From: an uncultured Tolumonas sp.
Lineage (GTDB): Bacteria > Pseudomonadota > Gammaproteobacteria > Enterobacterales > Aeromonadaceae
Length of the DNA: 64,000 nt
Reading direction: 5' to 3'
Assembly: GCF_963678185.1 (NCBI RefSeq)
Contig: NZ_OY782757.1
Location: forward strand, 3,066,001 to 3,130,000
Under the pieces are notes generated by a model, which saw nothing but the letters and a program-made list of their open reading frames with translations, did not search any database and had not been told where the DNA came from. A program made the position numbers and the translations under genes. The number at the start of each line of letters is the position of its first letter. Position 1 is the first letter of the stretch. Below, piece after piece: positions 37,329-46,039 of the stretch.

Positions 37329-38047
37329 GTCTGCAAATTCTTTATCGTGATGAGCATCTGGTCGCCATCAATAAACCGGCTGGTCTATTGGTGCATCGCA
37401 GCTGGCTGGATAAAGGTGAAACGCAGTTTGCGATGCAGATGACGCGTGATCTGATTGGCCAGCATGTGTATACCGTGCACCGGCTCGATCGGCCGACTTC
37501 CGGCATTTTGTTGTTTGCGTTAGACCCGGAAACGGCACGGTATCTCACCGATGCCTTTGCCACGCACCGCATGCAAAAAGAGTATTTAGCGCTGGTCCGT
37601 GGCTGGGCGCCACTGCAACAGTTTCTCGATTATCCGCTCAAAGAGGAGTTGGATCGGATCGCGGATAAATTCGCCGACCCAGATAAACCGGCGCAACCGG
37701 CAAAAACCCATATCCGCTGTGTCGCGCGCATCGAATTGCCGTTTGCGGTGTCGCCAAAACACCCAAGCAGCCGTTATAGTTTGGTGAAATTACTGCCGCT
37801 GACCGGACGTAAACATCAGCTGCGTCGGCATCTGGCGCATTTGCGTCATCCGATTGTAGGTGACACTTCACACGGTGATGGCCGGCATAACCGTTTTTTC
37901 CGCGAACAATTTGAATGTGCGCGTTTGATGTTGCATCACCAGCGCCTGAGTTTTCGCCATCCTTATACTCACGAATTAATTGTGATTGATGCACCGCTCG
38001 ATGAGCACTGGAACAGCCGATTACATGAATTTGGCTGGTCGGCGTGA
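37325..38047 (+). CDS. truC: tRNA pseudouridine synthase C
   Basis: RluA-family enzyme that isomerises U65 of several tRNAs to pseudouridine. The 240-residue protein begins with the PLUALA-type N-terminus LQILYRDEHLVAINKPAGLLVHRS. It has the catalytic-Asp motif VHRLDRPTSGILLFAL and LLPLTGRKHQLRRHLAHLRHPIVGD. There is no S4 domain, which fits TruC. It overlaps yqcC by 4 bases. The 160-base gap to the HD-GYP gene has only a weak 6-bp hairpin. Confidence 0.94.
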   Translation: MSLQILYRDEHLVAINKPAGLLVHRSWLDKGETQFAMQMTRDLIGQHVYTVHRLDRPTSGILLFALDPETARYLTDAFATHRMQKEYLALVRGWAPLQQFLDYPLKEELDRIADKFADPDKPAQPAKTHIRCVARIELPFAVSPKHPSSRYSLVKLLPLTGRKHQLRRHLAHLRHPIVGDTSHGDGRHNRFFREQFECARLMLHHQRLSFRHPYTHELIVIDAPLDEHWNSRLHEFGWSA

Positions 38048-38207
38048 ATTTTCGTATATAAAGCCAGAAACCTACATTTTATCTGCCACTTTTGTGGCAT
38101 AAATTGGTGTTTTTATAGCCATAAAATGAGTATGGGTATCTAGCCGCTGTTCTATAAAAAGTGATATTGTGATCGCAATCACGGAAGAATGGCGATCCTT
38201 ATCAGCG

Positions 38208-40631
38208 ATGACTACATTTCCCAATCAGATCAGCCTGCGTACTGCCATATTTGCCTTCTTTTTTTTGCTGATCTCGCTGTTGGGCGGCGCGCAGATATAC
38301 ATCAGTTACGAAGGTAGTTTAGAACGGTTACAAGAGCTGTCTAAAACCAGACTGGAAACCGTAGCGGAAAAGGTTGATAACCAGCTGACCCGGGATTATT
38401 TCCTTTCCGCCCGCGTGTTCGATGAACACGACATGCGTACCAGCAATGTGATGCCGTTGTTTTTTGCGCAGTTGGATATCAGTGACCGTTTCGGTTCACA
38501 GACCCAGATCATTTTGCTGGATCAGGATTTAAATCTGGTGAGCAGCAATCATCCACCCCGCGAACTCACTCCTACTTCTTACTCGCACGGTATGAACATC
38601 AGCCAATTTACGCGCGGCGAACTGTCTTTGTTTGCACGGCTGTTATTGCTGCGTCCGGAGATTATTCAAACTGGCCGCGCCGATTGGCAAAATGCGCGTT
38701 GGCAGGTGCACCTGCATCGTATCGAGTTGGGTGGCAACAAACATTACTGGATCGGCGTTGCCGAGCCGTTGTCTGAGTTGCTGGCCGATGTCTATGCCCA
38801 CATGAATTGGCAACTCAGTACGATGCTGTTTGCGGTCTTGCTGGCGTATGCTTTTGCCTGGTGGTTGGCCGGGCGTTTAGCCTGTTCATTGGTGACCTTG
38901 ATGCAACAAAGCCAGTCGATGCGGCGCTTTCAGTTTAATCGCTCGACATCACGGGTGAGCAGTCGATTGCTTGAGGTTAATGAGTTAGGGGAGTCGGTGT
39001 ATACCTTGCAATCGACGCTTGAGCATTTTATGTCGTTGATCCGTCAGTTATGCAAAACCCGTGAACTGGGGGCCTTAACGGGGGAGTTAGCGGCCGTTAT
39101 CCGAAAATTATATGGCGGTGATGGTGCCATTATCTGGCTACCGGACGATGATGATGCCACTTGTTATAAGACCATGGTGCATCAAGGCAGTTGCAACGCT
39201 AAATCACTACGGTTGTCGCTATCGGCAGGTGAAGAACCCACCGATAAAACCTTTGAAGAAGCGGCATGGTGCTGGTTTGCCGAGCAAAACCTGAGTTGTA
39301 AACATGTTGAACTAATCACGCTGAAAGATCGTTTTGGCGAGAATATGGGTTGCTTGTGTGTGTATTTTAGTCAGGCACCACAGATTGATGTATCAGTGCG
39401 TGCGCTGGTGGAAAGTTATCTGCAGTTTGCTACGCTGGCTTTGGAAAGTCAGCGCATGTTACAGCAACGCAAAGCGCTGTTTTCTTCGTTAATTGAAATG
39501 GTTGCCTCGGCGATCGATGCCAAATCCAAATACACCGGTGGTCATTGTCAGCGAGTGCCTGAATTAACACTGGCTTTGGCGCAAGCGGCTTGTGAGTGTA
39601 ACGACGGGCATTTAGCCGATTTTGATTTATCCGATGATGAGTGGGAAGCACTGCATATCGCCGCGTGGATGCATGATTGCGGTAAAGTCACTACCCCCGA
39701 AGCGATCGTTGATAAAGCCACCAAACTGGAAACGGTACATAACCGTATTCATGAGATCCGTACTCGCTTTGAAGTGTTAAAACGCGATAAACAGATCAGT
39801 GCGCTGCAACGTCAGTTAGCCGGTGAAGCAGAAGCAGATCTTTGTGTTTGGTTACAACAAGAGTGGCAACGGCTGGATGAGGAGTTTGCGTTTGTTGCGC
39901 AATGTAATCTGGGGCAACAGCGGATCGGCATCAAAGAAGTTACCCGTCTGGATAGGATTGCTGGGCAGCATTGGTGGCGTACGTTAGATGATACGCTTGG
40001 TTTGTCGCATGAAGAATTAGCTCGTAAAACGGCCAGTTCATTACCAGCGCAAGAGTCGCTGCTAGCCGACAAACCGGAGCATCTTATTCCTCATTTTGGC
40101 GACTATTCCCACGAAAATGATTTAGCAATCGGTGTGAAACGTGCCATTCCAACTTATAAAGCGAATAGGGGGGAATGCTACAACCTGAAAATTGTACAAG
40201 GCACATTGACGGAAGAGGATCGTTTTAAGATCAACGATCACATTGTGCAGACCATTCAGATGCTAAATCAATTACCTTATCCCAAACATCTGAAATCGGT
40301 GCCGGATATTGCTGGGGCACATCATGAACGTTTGGATGGTAAAGGCTATCCGCGTCAGTTGGCGGCAGAACAGATTCCGTTGACTGCCCGTATTTTGGCG
40401 ATAGCTGATATTTTTGAAGCGTTAACGGCAGCAGATCGACCGTACAAAAAAGCCAAATCACTGGATGAGGCTCTTGGCATCATGCAAGAGATGGCGCAGT
40501 CGGGGCATATTGATCCGGAATTGTTCGCGTTGTTCCTGCGTACCGGCGTGTATCTGGATTATGCGCAGATCTATCTGCCGCCAGAACAACAGGATGATGT
40601 CGATGTCAGCCAAATGGTGGCGGCATTATAA
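38208..40631 (+). CDS. Membrane HD-GYP phosphohydrolase with insertion
   Basis: An 807-residue protein from the ATG at 38208 (a GTG at 38169 would add 13 residues and has no ribosome site). It has membrane segments at about 12-32 and 202-221 with a periplasmic sensor between them. A HAMP-like/linker part and a GAF-like region (about 290-430) follow, then a C-terminal HD-GYP domain. The domain has WMHDCGK (about 487) and HHERLDGKGYP (about 704), with AIADIFEALTAADRPYKKAK after it. The roughly 210 residues between HD and GYP parts are much more than in standard HD-GYP domains. I recall a subfamily with this insertion. Cyclic-di-GMP hydrolysis is likely but unproven. Confidence 0.88.
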   Translation: MTTFPNQISLRTAIFAFFFLLISLLGGAQIYISYEGSLERLQELSKTRLETVAEKVDNQLTRDYFLSARVFDEHDMRTSNVMPLFFAQLDISDRFGSQTQIILLDQDLNLVSSNHPPRELTPTSYSHGMNISQFTRGELSLFARLLLLRPEIIQTGRADWQNARWQVHLHRIELGGNKHYWIGVAEPLSELLADVYAHMNWQLSTMLFAVLLAYAFAWWLAGRLACSLVTLMQQSQSMRRFQFNRSTSRVSSRLLEVNELGESVYTLQSTLEHFMSLIRQLCKTRELGALTGELAAVIRKLYGGDGAIIWLPDDDDATCYKTMVHQGSCNAKSLRLSLSAGEEPTDKTFEEAAWCWFAEQNLSCKHVELITLKDRFGENMGCLCVYFSQAPQIDVSVRALVESYLQFATLALESQRMLQQRKALFSSLIEMVASAIDAKSKYTGGHCQRVPELTLALAQAACECNDGHLADFDLSDDEWEALHIAAWMHDCGKVTTPEAIVDKATKLETVHNRIHEIRTRFEVLKRDKQISALQRQLAGEAEADLCVWLQQEWQRLDEEFAFVAQCNLGQQRIGIKEVTRLDRIAGQHWWRTLDDTLGLSHEELARKTASSLPAQESLLADKPEHLIPHFGDYSHENDLAIGVKRAIPTYKANRGECYNLKIVQGTLTEEDRFKINDHIVQTIQMLNQLPYPKHLKSVPDIAGAHHERLDGKGYPRQLAAEQIPLTARILAIADIFEALTAADRPYKKAKSLDEALGIMQEMAQSGHIDPELFALFLRTGVYLDYAQIYLPPEQQDDVDVSQMVAAL

Positions 40632-40661
40632 AAAAAAGCCGTAACCTTTGATTGTTACGGC
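40630..40661 (-). terminator. Terminator between the HD-GYP gene and the 40680 gene
   Basis: GCCGTAAC and GTTACGGC form a perfect 8-bp stem with an 8-base loop. On the minus strand it is followed by eight T residues, so it mainly serves the leftward gene at 40680-41015. Confidence 0.85.
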
Positions 40662-40679
40662 CAAAGTTTTACATCCGGT

Positions 40680-41015
40680 TTAATTTGCAGCTAAAAATCC
40701 GATATCTTTTTCGCGGTAAGGTTCTTCGCCATGACTGAATTCGCGGTCGGGAAATGCCGCAATCGATTCAATCTGTTGCCATGGGATCAAGATCGCTGCA
40801 TGGTAGACATCCGGTGGTGTGCTAAAAAAATCCTGCGTTTGCCACTGTTTGTTTTCCACCCAAATACCTGCTGTTTCAACACCGGCCAGTCGAACGTAAA
40901 ACGATGAACAACCGGCATCATTGGGTTGGATCAGCGATTGTGCACTTTCAACATAGCCAGGAATAAATTTGATCAGGATGATTTTTCCGACATAGTCTGC
41001 AATGGCATGAGTCAT
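40680..41015 (-). CDS. Small protein of unknown function
   Basis: A 111-residue soluble protein that I do not recognise. The ATG at 41015 follows AAGGAGC with good spacing. The sequence has several aromatic residues and FYVRLAGVETAGIWVENKQW, suggesting a compact beta-rich fold, and no signal peptide or metal motif. It is a monocistronic unit: a T-rich terminator follows it, and it is separated from nirC by 214 bases. It may be a lineage-specific cytosolic protein. Confidence 0.75.
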   Translation of the reverse strand: MTHAIADYVGKIILIKFIPGYVESAQSLIQPNDAGCSSFYVRLAGVETAGIWVENKQWQTQDFFSTPPDVYHAAILIPWQQIESIAAFPDREFSHGEEPYREKDIGFLAAN

Positions 41016-41190
41016 GGTCAGCTCCTTGTTCGATGAAGATAAGTTTCTCAGCAAAAACTCTGCTTCTTCTTCATCACAAACAATCGATGAGGCGACAAGA
41101 ACAGATACTGGGTTCTAATTTAATAGTAGATTCAGATAAGCACGGCGGAGAAAACAATTTGCAGGAACAGACGGGCGCTTCACATTATAG

Positions 41191-41219
41191 ATCCCGCTCA
41201 CGCATGGCGTGAACGGGAT
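41191..41219 (-). other. Long hairpin after nirC
   Basis: ATCCCGCTCACGC and GCGTGAACGGGAT pair over 13 positions with one mismatch and a 3-base loop, 10 bases past the nirC stop. There is no T run on the minus strand, so it may protect the 3' end rather than terminate. The rest of the 41016-41229 gap shows nothing I can name. Confidence 0.45.
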
Positions 41220-41229
41220 TAAACTCTGA

Positions 41230-42039
41230 TCAGGCGTTATGAGCACTAGTTTTGGCTGCGTTTGCCATCGCGGCACGTTTTGCTCGCGGAGTGGCATACC
41301 AGTAACCTAAACCCATGAATAACACACCAGAAACGGTGTTACCCAACGTTACCCACAGCAGGTTATAACCGATACCTGACAGTGTGTATTCTGGGGTATG
41401 GGCACCAAACCAAGACAGTGCAAACAGGGTCATGTTGGCAATCGAGTGTTCGTAACCGGAGGCGATAAATGCCAACAGACACCACCAGATGGCGATGAAT
41501 TTAGCGGCACCTTCGACACGCTGACACATCCAGATCGCCAGACACACCAGCCAGTTACACAGCATACCTTTGGCAAACAGCGCCAGGGCTGGTGCAGTCG
41601 TTTTTGCCAGTGCAACTTTGTGTACCAGACTATCAGCCGCAGGCAACAATTGACCGCCACCGCCCAGATAAAACAGGTACGCGACCACGATAGAACCCAG
41701 CAGATTACCGGTCCAGGATTGAGCCAGAATACCAACGGCTTGGGTGCTGCTCAATTTGCCGGTTTTCACGCCAAAGGTCAGGAACATGGTGTGGCCGGTA
41801 TACAATTCAGCGCCGGCAATGATCACCAAGGTCAGTGCGATACCGAAGGTCGCGCCCATCACCAGAGGGCGAATGGTTGGATCGACCAGATTACCCAACG
41901 TGAAGATCAGGATAATGCCTAAGCCGACATACGCGCCCGCCATCAGGCTGCCGATCCAGAAACTCAGCGGGTTATTCGCTGATGTGCTTTTGATACGCGC
42001 CGCAACTGCGGCGCATTTTTCGATGGTCTCTTGATACAT
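41230..42039 (-). CDS. nirC: NirC, nitrite channel of the FNT family
   Basis: Inner-membrane formate/nitrite transporter family channel that brings nitrite in for NirBD. The 269-residue protein has six membrane segments, with LSFWIGSLMAGAYVGLGIIL at the first. The family signatures LYTGHTMFLTFG, NWLVCLAIWMCQRVEGAAKF and FIASGYEHSIANMTLF carry the conserved pore His. It begins 2 bases after nirD, so it is translated from the same mRNA. Its placement in a nir operon supports NirC over FocA. Confidence 0.94.
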   Translation of the reverse strand: MYQETIEKCAAVAARIKSTSANNPLSFWIGSLMAGAYVGLGIILIFTLGNLVDPTIRPLVMGATFGIALTLVIIAGAELYTGHTMFLTFGVKTGKLSSTQAVGILAQSWTGNLLGSIVVAYLFYLGGGGQLLPAADSLVHKVALAKTTAPALALFAKGMLCNWLVCLAIWMCQRVEGAAKFIAIWWCLLAFIASGYEHSIANMTLFALSWFGAHTPEYTLSGIGYNLLWVTLGNTVSGVLFMGLGYWYATPRAKRAAMANAAKTSAHNA

Positions 42040-42041
42040 AG

Positions 42042-42371
42042 TTACACTGGCTCCTTGAGTTCAATTCGTCCGTTGTTCACTCGTACTGCATAGGCCGCAA
42101 CAGAGAATTCCGCGTTCTCCAGACACACACCATCTTTCAAGCGGAAATGCTGTTTTTTCAGCGGGCTGGTGATGTACAACTCACCTTGTAAGTCCGCCAA
42201 AATGCCGCGGGATAACACGCTGGCCTGATAGAACGGATCAATGTTGTCGAGGGCAAACAGTTGTTCGTCAGCATAGGGGCGGAAGACCGCCACCTGATGT
42301 TGCCCCAGCAGCGCACACACGCCCGTGCCGGGAATAATGTCAGTTACCGCGCAGATATCGGTCCAGCTCAT
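42042..42371 (-). CDS. nirD: Nitrite reductase (NADH) small subunit
   Basis: A 109-residue Rieske-like subunit of the cytosolic NADH nitrite reductase. The family wording DIIPGTGVCALLGQHQVAVFR and LFALDNIDPFYQASVLSRGIL is clear. The CxH metal ligands of true Rieske proteins are replaced, as is normal for the E. coli-type NirD. The start overlaps the nirB stop by 4 bases. Confidence 0.95.
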   Translation of the reverse strand: MSWTDICAVTDIIPGTGVCALLGQHQVAVFRPYADEQLFALDNIDPFYQASVLSRGILADLQGELYITSPLKKQHFRLKDGVCLENAEFSVAAYAVRVNNGRIELKEPV

Positions 42372-44917
42372 ACCGGTTCCTCCAGCGAAATGTTGTAAGT
42401 AGGAATACGTTCTTCCGGTTTCGCCGGACGATGCTGATGACGCTCACCAACAAATTGCACCAACGGATCGGGCTGGGCACTGTTGATGAAGTGACGGAAA
42501 CGCAGTTTCTGCTGTTCATCACCCAGTGTTTCCTGCCATTCGCAATGATACTGGTTGCGGATAAATTCCATTTCCTGTTCCAGTTCTGCCGCGATCCCCA
42601 GTTTGTCGTCGATGATGACCGATTTCAGGTAATCCAAACCACCTTCGAGGTTTTCCAACCAGCTGGCGGTACGTTGCAGCTTGTCCGCAGTGCGCACATA
42701 GAACATCAGGAAACGATCGACATAACGGATCAGCGTTTCTTTATCTAAATCAGCGGCCAGCAGATCAGCATGGCGTGGTTTCATACCGCCGTTACCGCAG
42801 ACGTACAGGTTCCAGCCTTTATCGGTCGCGATGATGCCCACGTCTTTACCCTGTGCTTCCGCACATTCACGGGTACAACCGGACACGCCGAATTTCATCT
42901 TGTGTGGCGAACGGATGCCTTTGTAGCGATGTTCCAGTTCAACACCTAAACCGACGCTGTCTTGCACACCGTAACGACACCAGGTGCTGCCGACGCAGGT
43001 TTTCACCATACGCAGCGATTTGGCGTACGCATGACCGGTTTCAAAGCCGGCTTTGATCAGACGATCCCAGATAGTTGGCAGGTCGTCTTTATGCGCACCA
43101 AACAGACCGATACGCTGGGCGCCGGTGATCTTGGTGTAAAGCTGGTAATCGCGCGCAACAGCCGCGACTTCCATCAAACCTTCTGGCGTCACTTCTCCGC
43201 CCGGCATACGCGGGATCACGGAATAAGTGCCGTCTTTTTGCATGTTACCGAGGAAGGTATCGTTGGTATCTTGCAGCGGGGTATGGGCTGCTTTCAGTAC
43301 ATATTCGCCCCAGCAAGAGGCCAAAATAGAGCCGACAGCAGGTTTACACACTTCACAGCCATAACCGTGGCCGTGTTTGCTTAATACCTCTGCAAAGGTT
43401 TTCAGCTGACCAACTTTGACCAGATGGAACAATTCCTGACGTGAAAACGCGAAGTGTTCACACAGGTGATTTTTCACTTCAATGCCCTGACGGGACAATT
43501 CCGCGTTCAGCACTTGTGAAATCAACGGCACGCAACCACCACAACCGGTACCGGCTTTGGTTTCAGCTTTGATCGCGGCCACAGTGTGGCAACCAGCCGC
43601 TACGGCTTGCGCGATGCGGCCTTTGGTGACGTCGAAGCAAGAACAGATCTGTGCGCTGTCAGGCAGAGCATCCACACCCAGTGTTGGTTTCGCACCAGCA
43701 TGTGCTGGTAGGATCAAGGTATCTGGATGCGCTGGCAGCGGCATATCGTTGAGTTTTAACTGCAACAAATTACCGTAATCGGTGGTATCACCAACCAGCA
43801 CCGCACCTAACAGTTTGCTGCCATCACTGCTGACGACAATTTTCTTATAGATGCCGGCCGCGTCGTCTTGATAGACGTAACTCAGGCTTTCTGGTGTACG
43901 GCCTTGCGCATCACCAATACTGCCTACTTCCACACCCAGCAGTTTCAGTTTGGCGCTCATATCGGCACCGGTGAAGGCGTTGTCATTACCTAATAAGTGA
44001 TCAACGGCCACTTGTGCCATCTTGTAGCCAGGCGCCACCAGACCAAAGAAACGACCATGCCAAGCGGCACATTCACCAATCGCATAAATGTGTTCATCGG
44101 CAGTCAGGCAGTAGTCATTGACCTCAACACCACCACGTTCGGCAATCGGCAGATCAGAATAACGCGCCAGCGTATCTTGCGGGCGGATACCGGTTGAGAA
44201 CACCACCAGATCGACATCCAGCACGCTGTCATCAGCAAAACGCAGTTGATGATGACCTTGCTTACCTTGGTAGTGGGCAATCTCACGGGTGTTTTTGCTG
44301 GTGTGTACGGTCACACCGAGGCTTTCGATTTTACGGCGCAGCATTTCGCCGCCTTGGCGATCCAGCTGTTCAGCCATCAGCACCGGAGCAAATTCGATGA
44401 CGTGGGTTTCTAAGCCCAGCGCTTTCAGTGCACCAGCCGCTTCCAGACCCAGCAGACCACCACCGACAACCACGCCGCTTTTGCCTTGTTTCGCCGCTTC
44501 GCGAATGGCTTTCAGATCTTCAATGGTGCGGTAAACAAAACATTCGTGATGCGCACTACCAGCGATGTTCGGTACCCAAGGATAAGAACCGGTTGCCAGT
44601 ACTAACGTGTCATACGGTAGTGTTTGTCCTTGGTTGGTTTCAATCACTTTCTGAGCGCGGTCGATACGTTTTACGGCTTCATTCAAAAATAGTTTGATGC
44701 CATGTTTTTCGTAAAAGCCCGGTTTTACCAGACTCAGTTCCGCCGCGGTATGGTGCGAAAAATAGGAAGATAAATGTACGCGGTCATACGCTTCGCGTGG
44801 TTCCGCGCCAAAGACGATCACTTCGTACTGGCTGAGATCGGCTTTATCCACCAACTCTTCCAGATAACGATGGCCAACCATGCCATTCCCAACGACGATA
44901 ATTCGATGTTTCTGCAT
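42368..44917 (-). CDS. nirB: Nitrite reductase (NADH) large subunit
   Basis: Siroheme enzyme that reduces nitrite to ammonium in the cytosol. It is 849 residues long. The FAD domain starts IIVVGNGMVGHRYLEELVD; the NAD-binding loop is GVVVGGGLLGLEAAGALKALG. The BFD-like [2Fe-2S] cysteines are CSCFDVTKG and CGGCVPLI. The siroheme/[4Fe-4S] domain has TCVGSTWCRYG and GVSGCTRECAEAQGKDVG. It follows hcr by 3 bases and overlaps nirD. As part of an hcp-led operon it is likely induced under anaerobic nitrate or nitrite conditions. Confidence 0.97.
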   Translation of the reverse strand: MQKHRIIVVGNGMVGHRYLEELVDKADLSQYEVIVFGAEPREAYDRVHLSSYFSHHTAAELSLVKPGFYEKHGIKLFLNEAVKRIDRAQKVIETNQGQTLPYDTLVLATGSYPWVPNIAGSAHHECFVYRTIEDLKAIREAAKQGKSGVVVGGGLLGLEAAGALKALGLETHVIEFAPVLMAEQLDRQGGEMLRRKIESLGVTVHTSKNTREIAHYQGKQGHHQLRFADDSVLDVDLVVFSTGIRPQDTLARYSDLPIAERGGVEVNDYCLTADEHIYAIGECAAWHGRFFGLVAPGYKMAQVAVDHLLGNDNAFTGADMSAKLKLLGVEVGSIGDAQGRTPESLSYVYQDDAAGIYKKIVVSSDGSKLLGAVLVGDTTDYGNLLQLKLNDMPLPAHPDTLILPAHAGAKPTLGVDALPDSAQICSCFDVTKGRIAQAVAAGCHTVAAIKAETKAGTGCGGCVPLISQVLNAELSRQGIEVKNHLCEHFAFSRQELFHLVKVGQLKTFAEVLSKHGHGYGCEVCKPAVGSILASCWGEYVLKAAHTPLQDTNDTFLGNMQKDGTYSVIPRMPGGEVTPEGLMEVAAVARDYQLYTKITGAQRIGLFGAHKDDLPTIWDRLIKAGFETGHAYAKSLRMVKTCVGSTWCRYGVQDSVGLGVELEHRYKGIRSPHKMKFGVSGCTRECAEAQGKDVGIIATDKGWNLYVCGNGGMKPRHADLLAADLDKETLIRYVDRFLMFYVRTADKLQRTASWLENLEGGLDYLKSVIIDDKLGIAAELEQEMEFIRNQYHCEWQETLGDEQQKLRFRHFINSAQPDPLVQFVGERHQHRPAKPEERIPTYNISLEEPV

Positions 44918-44920
44918 AGA

Positions 44921-45964
44921 TTAAAGCTCCAGTTCTAAATCTGAGCTGGCGCGGCTGCTGCACGCCAGAATATAACCTTGCTGCTGGTCGTCCTCAGTCA
45001 GAGGACTTGGCTGTTCACTGATATTATCGACACTGCCACTGACCACTTTGCATTTGCAGGAACCACAAACACCAGAACGGCAAGCACCGATAATAGGTAA
45101 TTGTAGTGATTCCAGCGCTTCCAATACGGTTTGCTGATTGCTTATTTCACTGCTGGCACCAAAACCAGGTACTTCCAGGCGGAATTGGCGGGAAAGGGTT
45201 TCATCCGCTGCAATTGGGGTGGCCGGAGTGAATGATTCTTTGTGGCTGTTGTTCATCGGGAACTGGCGATCGCGCAGGCAGCTTTCTAATGAATCCATAT
45301 ACGGTGTCGGGCCACACATGAATGCATGGCAATCACTCAGATCGGGCACTAATTGATCAAATAAAGTCGGGTTCAGGAAGCCCTGATAACACACAAACGC
45401 ATCGGTCGTGGTGTCGAGGATCAGCGACAATTTGAATTGCGGATATTTTGCCGCTAACGCCATTAATTCATCGCGGAAGATAATGTCTTCAGCATGACGG
45501 GCGCTATGCAGGAACAGGATCTCGGTCTCGCGTTGGTTATCCAGCAGCCAGTGCGCCATCGACATCATTGGGGTAATGCCGCTACCGGCGCTGCACAGCA
45601 AAATTTTACCGGCACTGTAATCGGCTGGCAGGAAAAATGCGCCGGTTGGCGCTAATGCACTCAGCGTGTCGCCCGTGTGGAAATTATCCAGCAACCAGTT
45701 AGAAACCAGCCCGCCAGTCACCCGTTTGACGGTGACAGCCAGATCAGCAGAGCGAGAAGGAGAAGATGAAAGTGAATAAGCGCGGCTGTGTGACTGACCA
45801 TCAATTTCAACAGTCAGCAGTAAAAATTGCCCCGGCTGATAGCTGACAGCCAGTGCTTGTAATGGGCGGAAGACTAATGTTACGGCATCAGCAGTTTCCT
45901 GCCGGCGTTCAATACAACACAGGGTTTGAGCCCCTTGTTGCCATACTTGGGGGGATTGGGTCAT
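44921..45964 (-). CDS. hcr: Hcr, NADH:hybrid cluster protein reductase
   Basis: Electron donor to Hcp. The 347-residue protein has an N-terminal FAD domain (YQPGQFLLLTV, SRAYSLSSSPS) and an NAD-binding domain (LLCSAGSGITPMMSMAHWLL, HAFMCGPTPYMDSL). The C-terminal plant-type [2Fe-2S] ferredoxin domain is ACRSGVCGSCKCKVVSG plus a later Cys. The start follows AGGA by 8 bases. It is 75 bases downstream of hcp, with a hairpin in the gap, and 3 bases upstream of nirB. Confidence 0.94.
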   Translation of the reverse strand: MTQSPQVWQQGAQTLCCIERRQETADAVTLVFRPLQALAVSYQPGQFLLLTVEIDGQSHSRAYSLSSSPSRSADLAVTVKRVTGGLVSNWLLDNFHTGDTLSALAPTGAFFLPADYSAGKILLCSAGSGITPMMSMAHWLLDNQRETEILFLHSARHAEDIIFRDELMALAAKYPQFKLSLILDTTTDAFVCYQGFLNPTLFDQLVPDLSDCHAFMCGPTPYMDSLESCLRDRQFPMNNSHKESFTPATPIAADETLSRQFRLEVPGFGASSEISNQQTVLEALESLQLPIIGACRSGVCGSCKCKVVSGSVDNISEQPSPLTEDDQQQGYILACSSRASSDLELEL

Positions 45965-45998
45965 GCACTATTCCTGTCTGATTTTGCACTGAATGACA

Positions 45999-46032
45999 GG
46001 CGCTTCACTGCCAATATGTGTTGTGAAGCGCC
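45999..46032 (-). other. Hairpin between hcp and hcr
   Basis: GGCGCTTCAC and GTGAAGCGCC form a perfect 10-bp stem with a 14-base loop in the 75-base hcp-hcr gap. It is not followed by T residues, so an RNA stability or partial-termination role seems likelier than full termination. Confidence 0.5.
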
Positions 46033-46039
46033 TTCGCAA

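Noticed and set aside
38084-38099. 6-bp hairpin after truC as a terminator
   Set aside because: The stem is short and the T run lies ten bases further on; not convincing.
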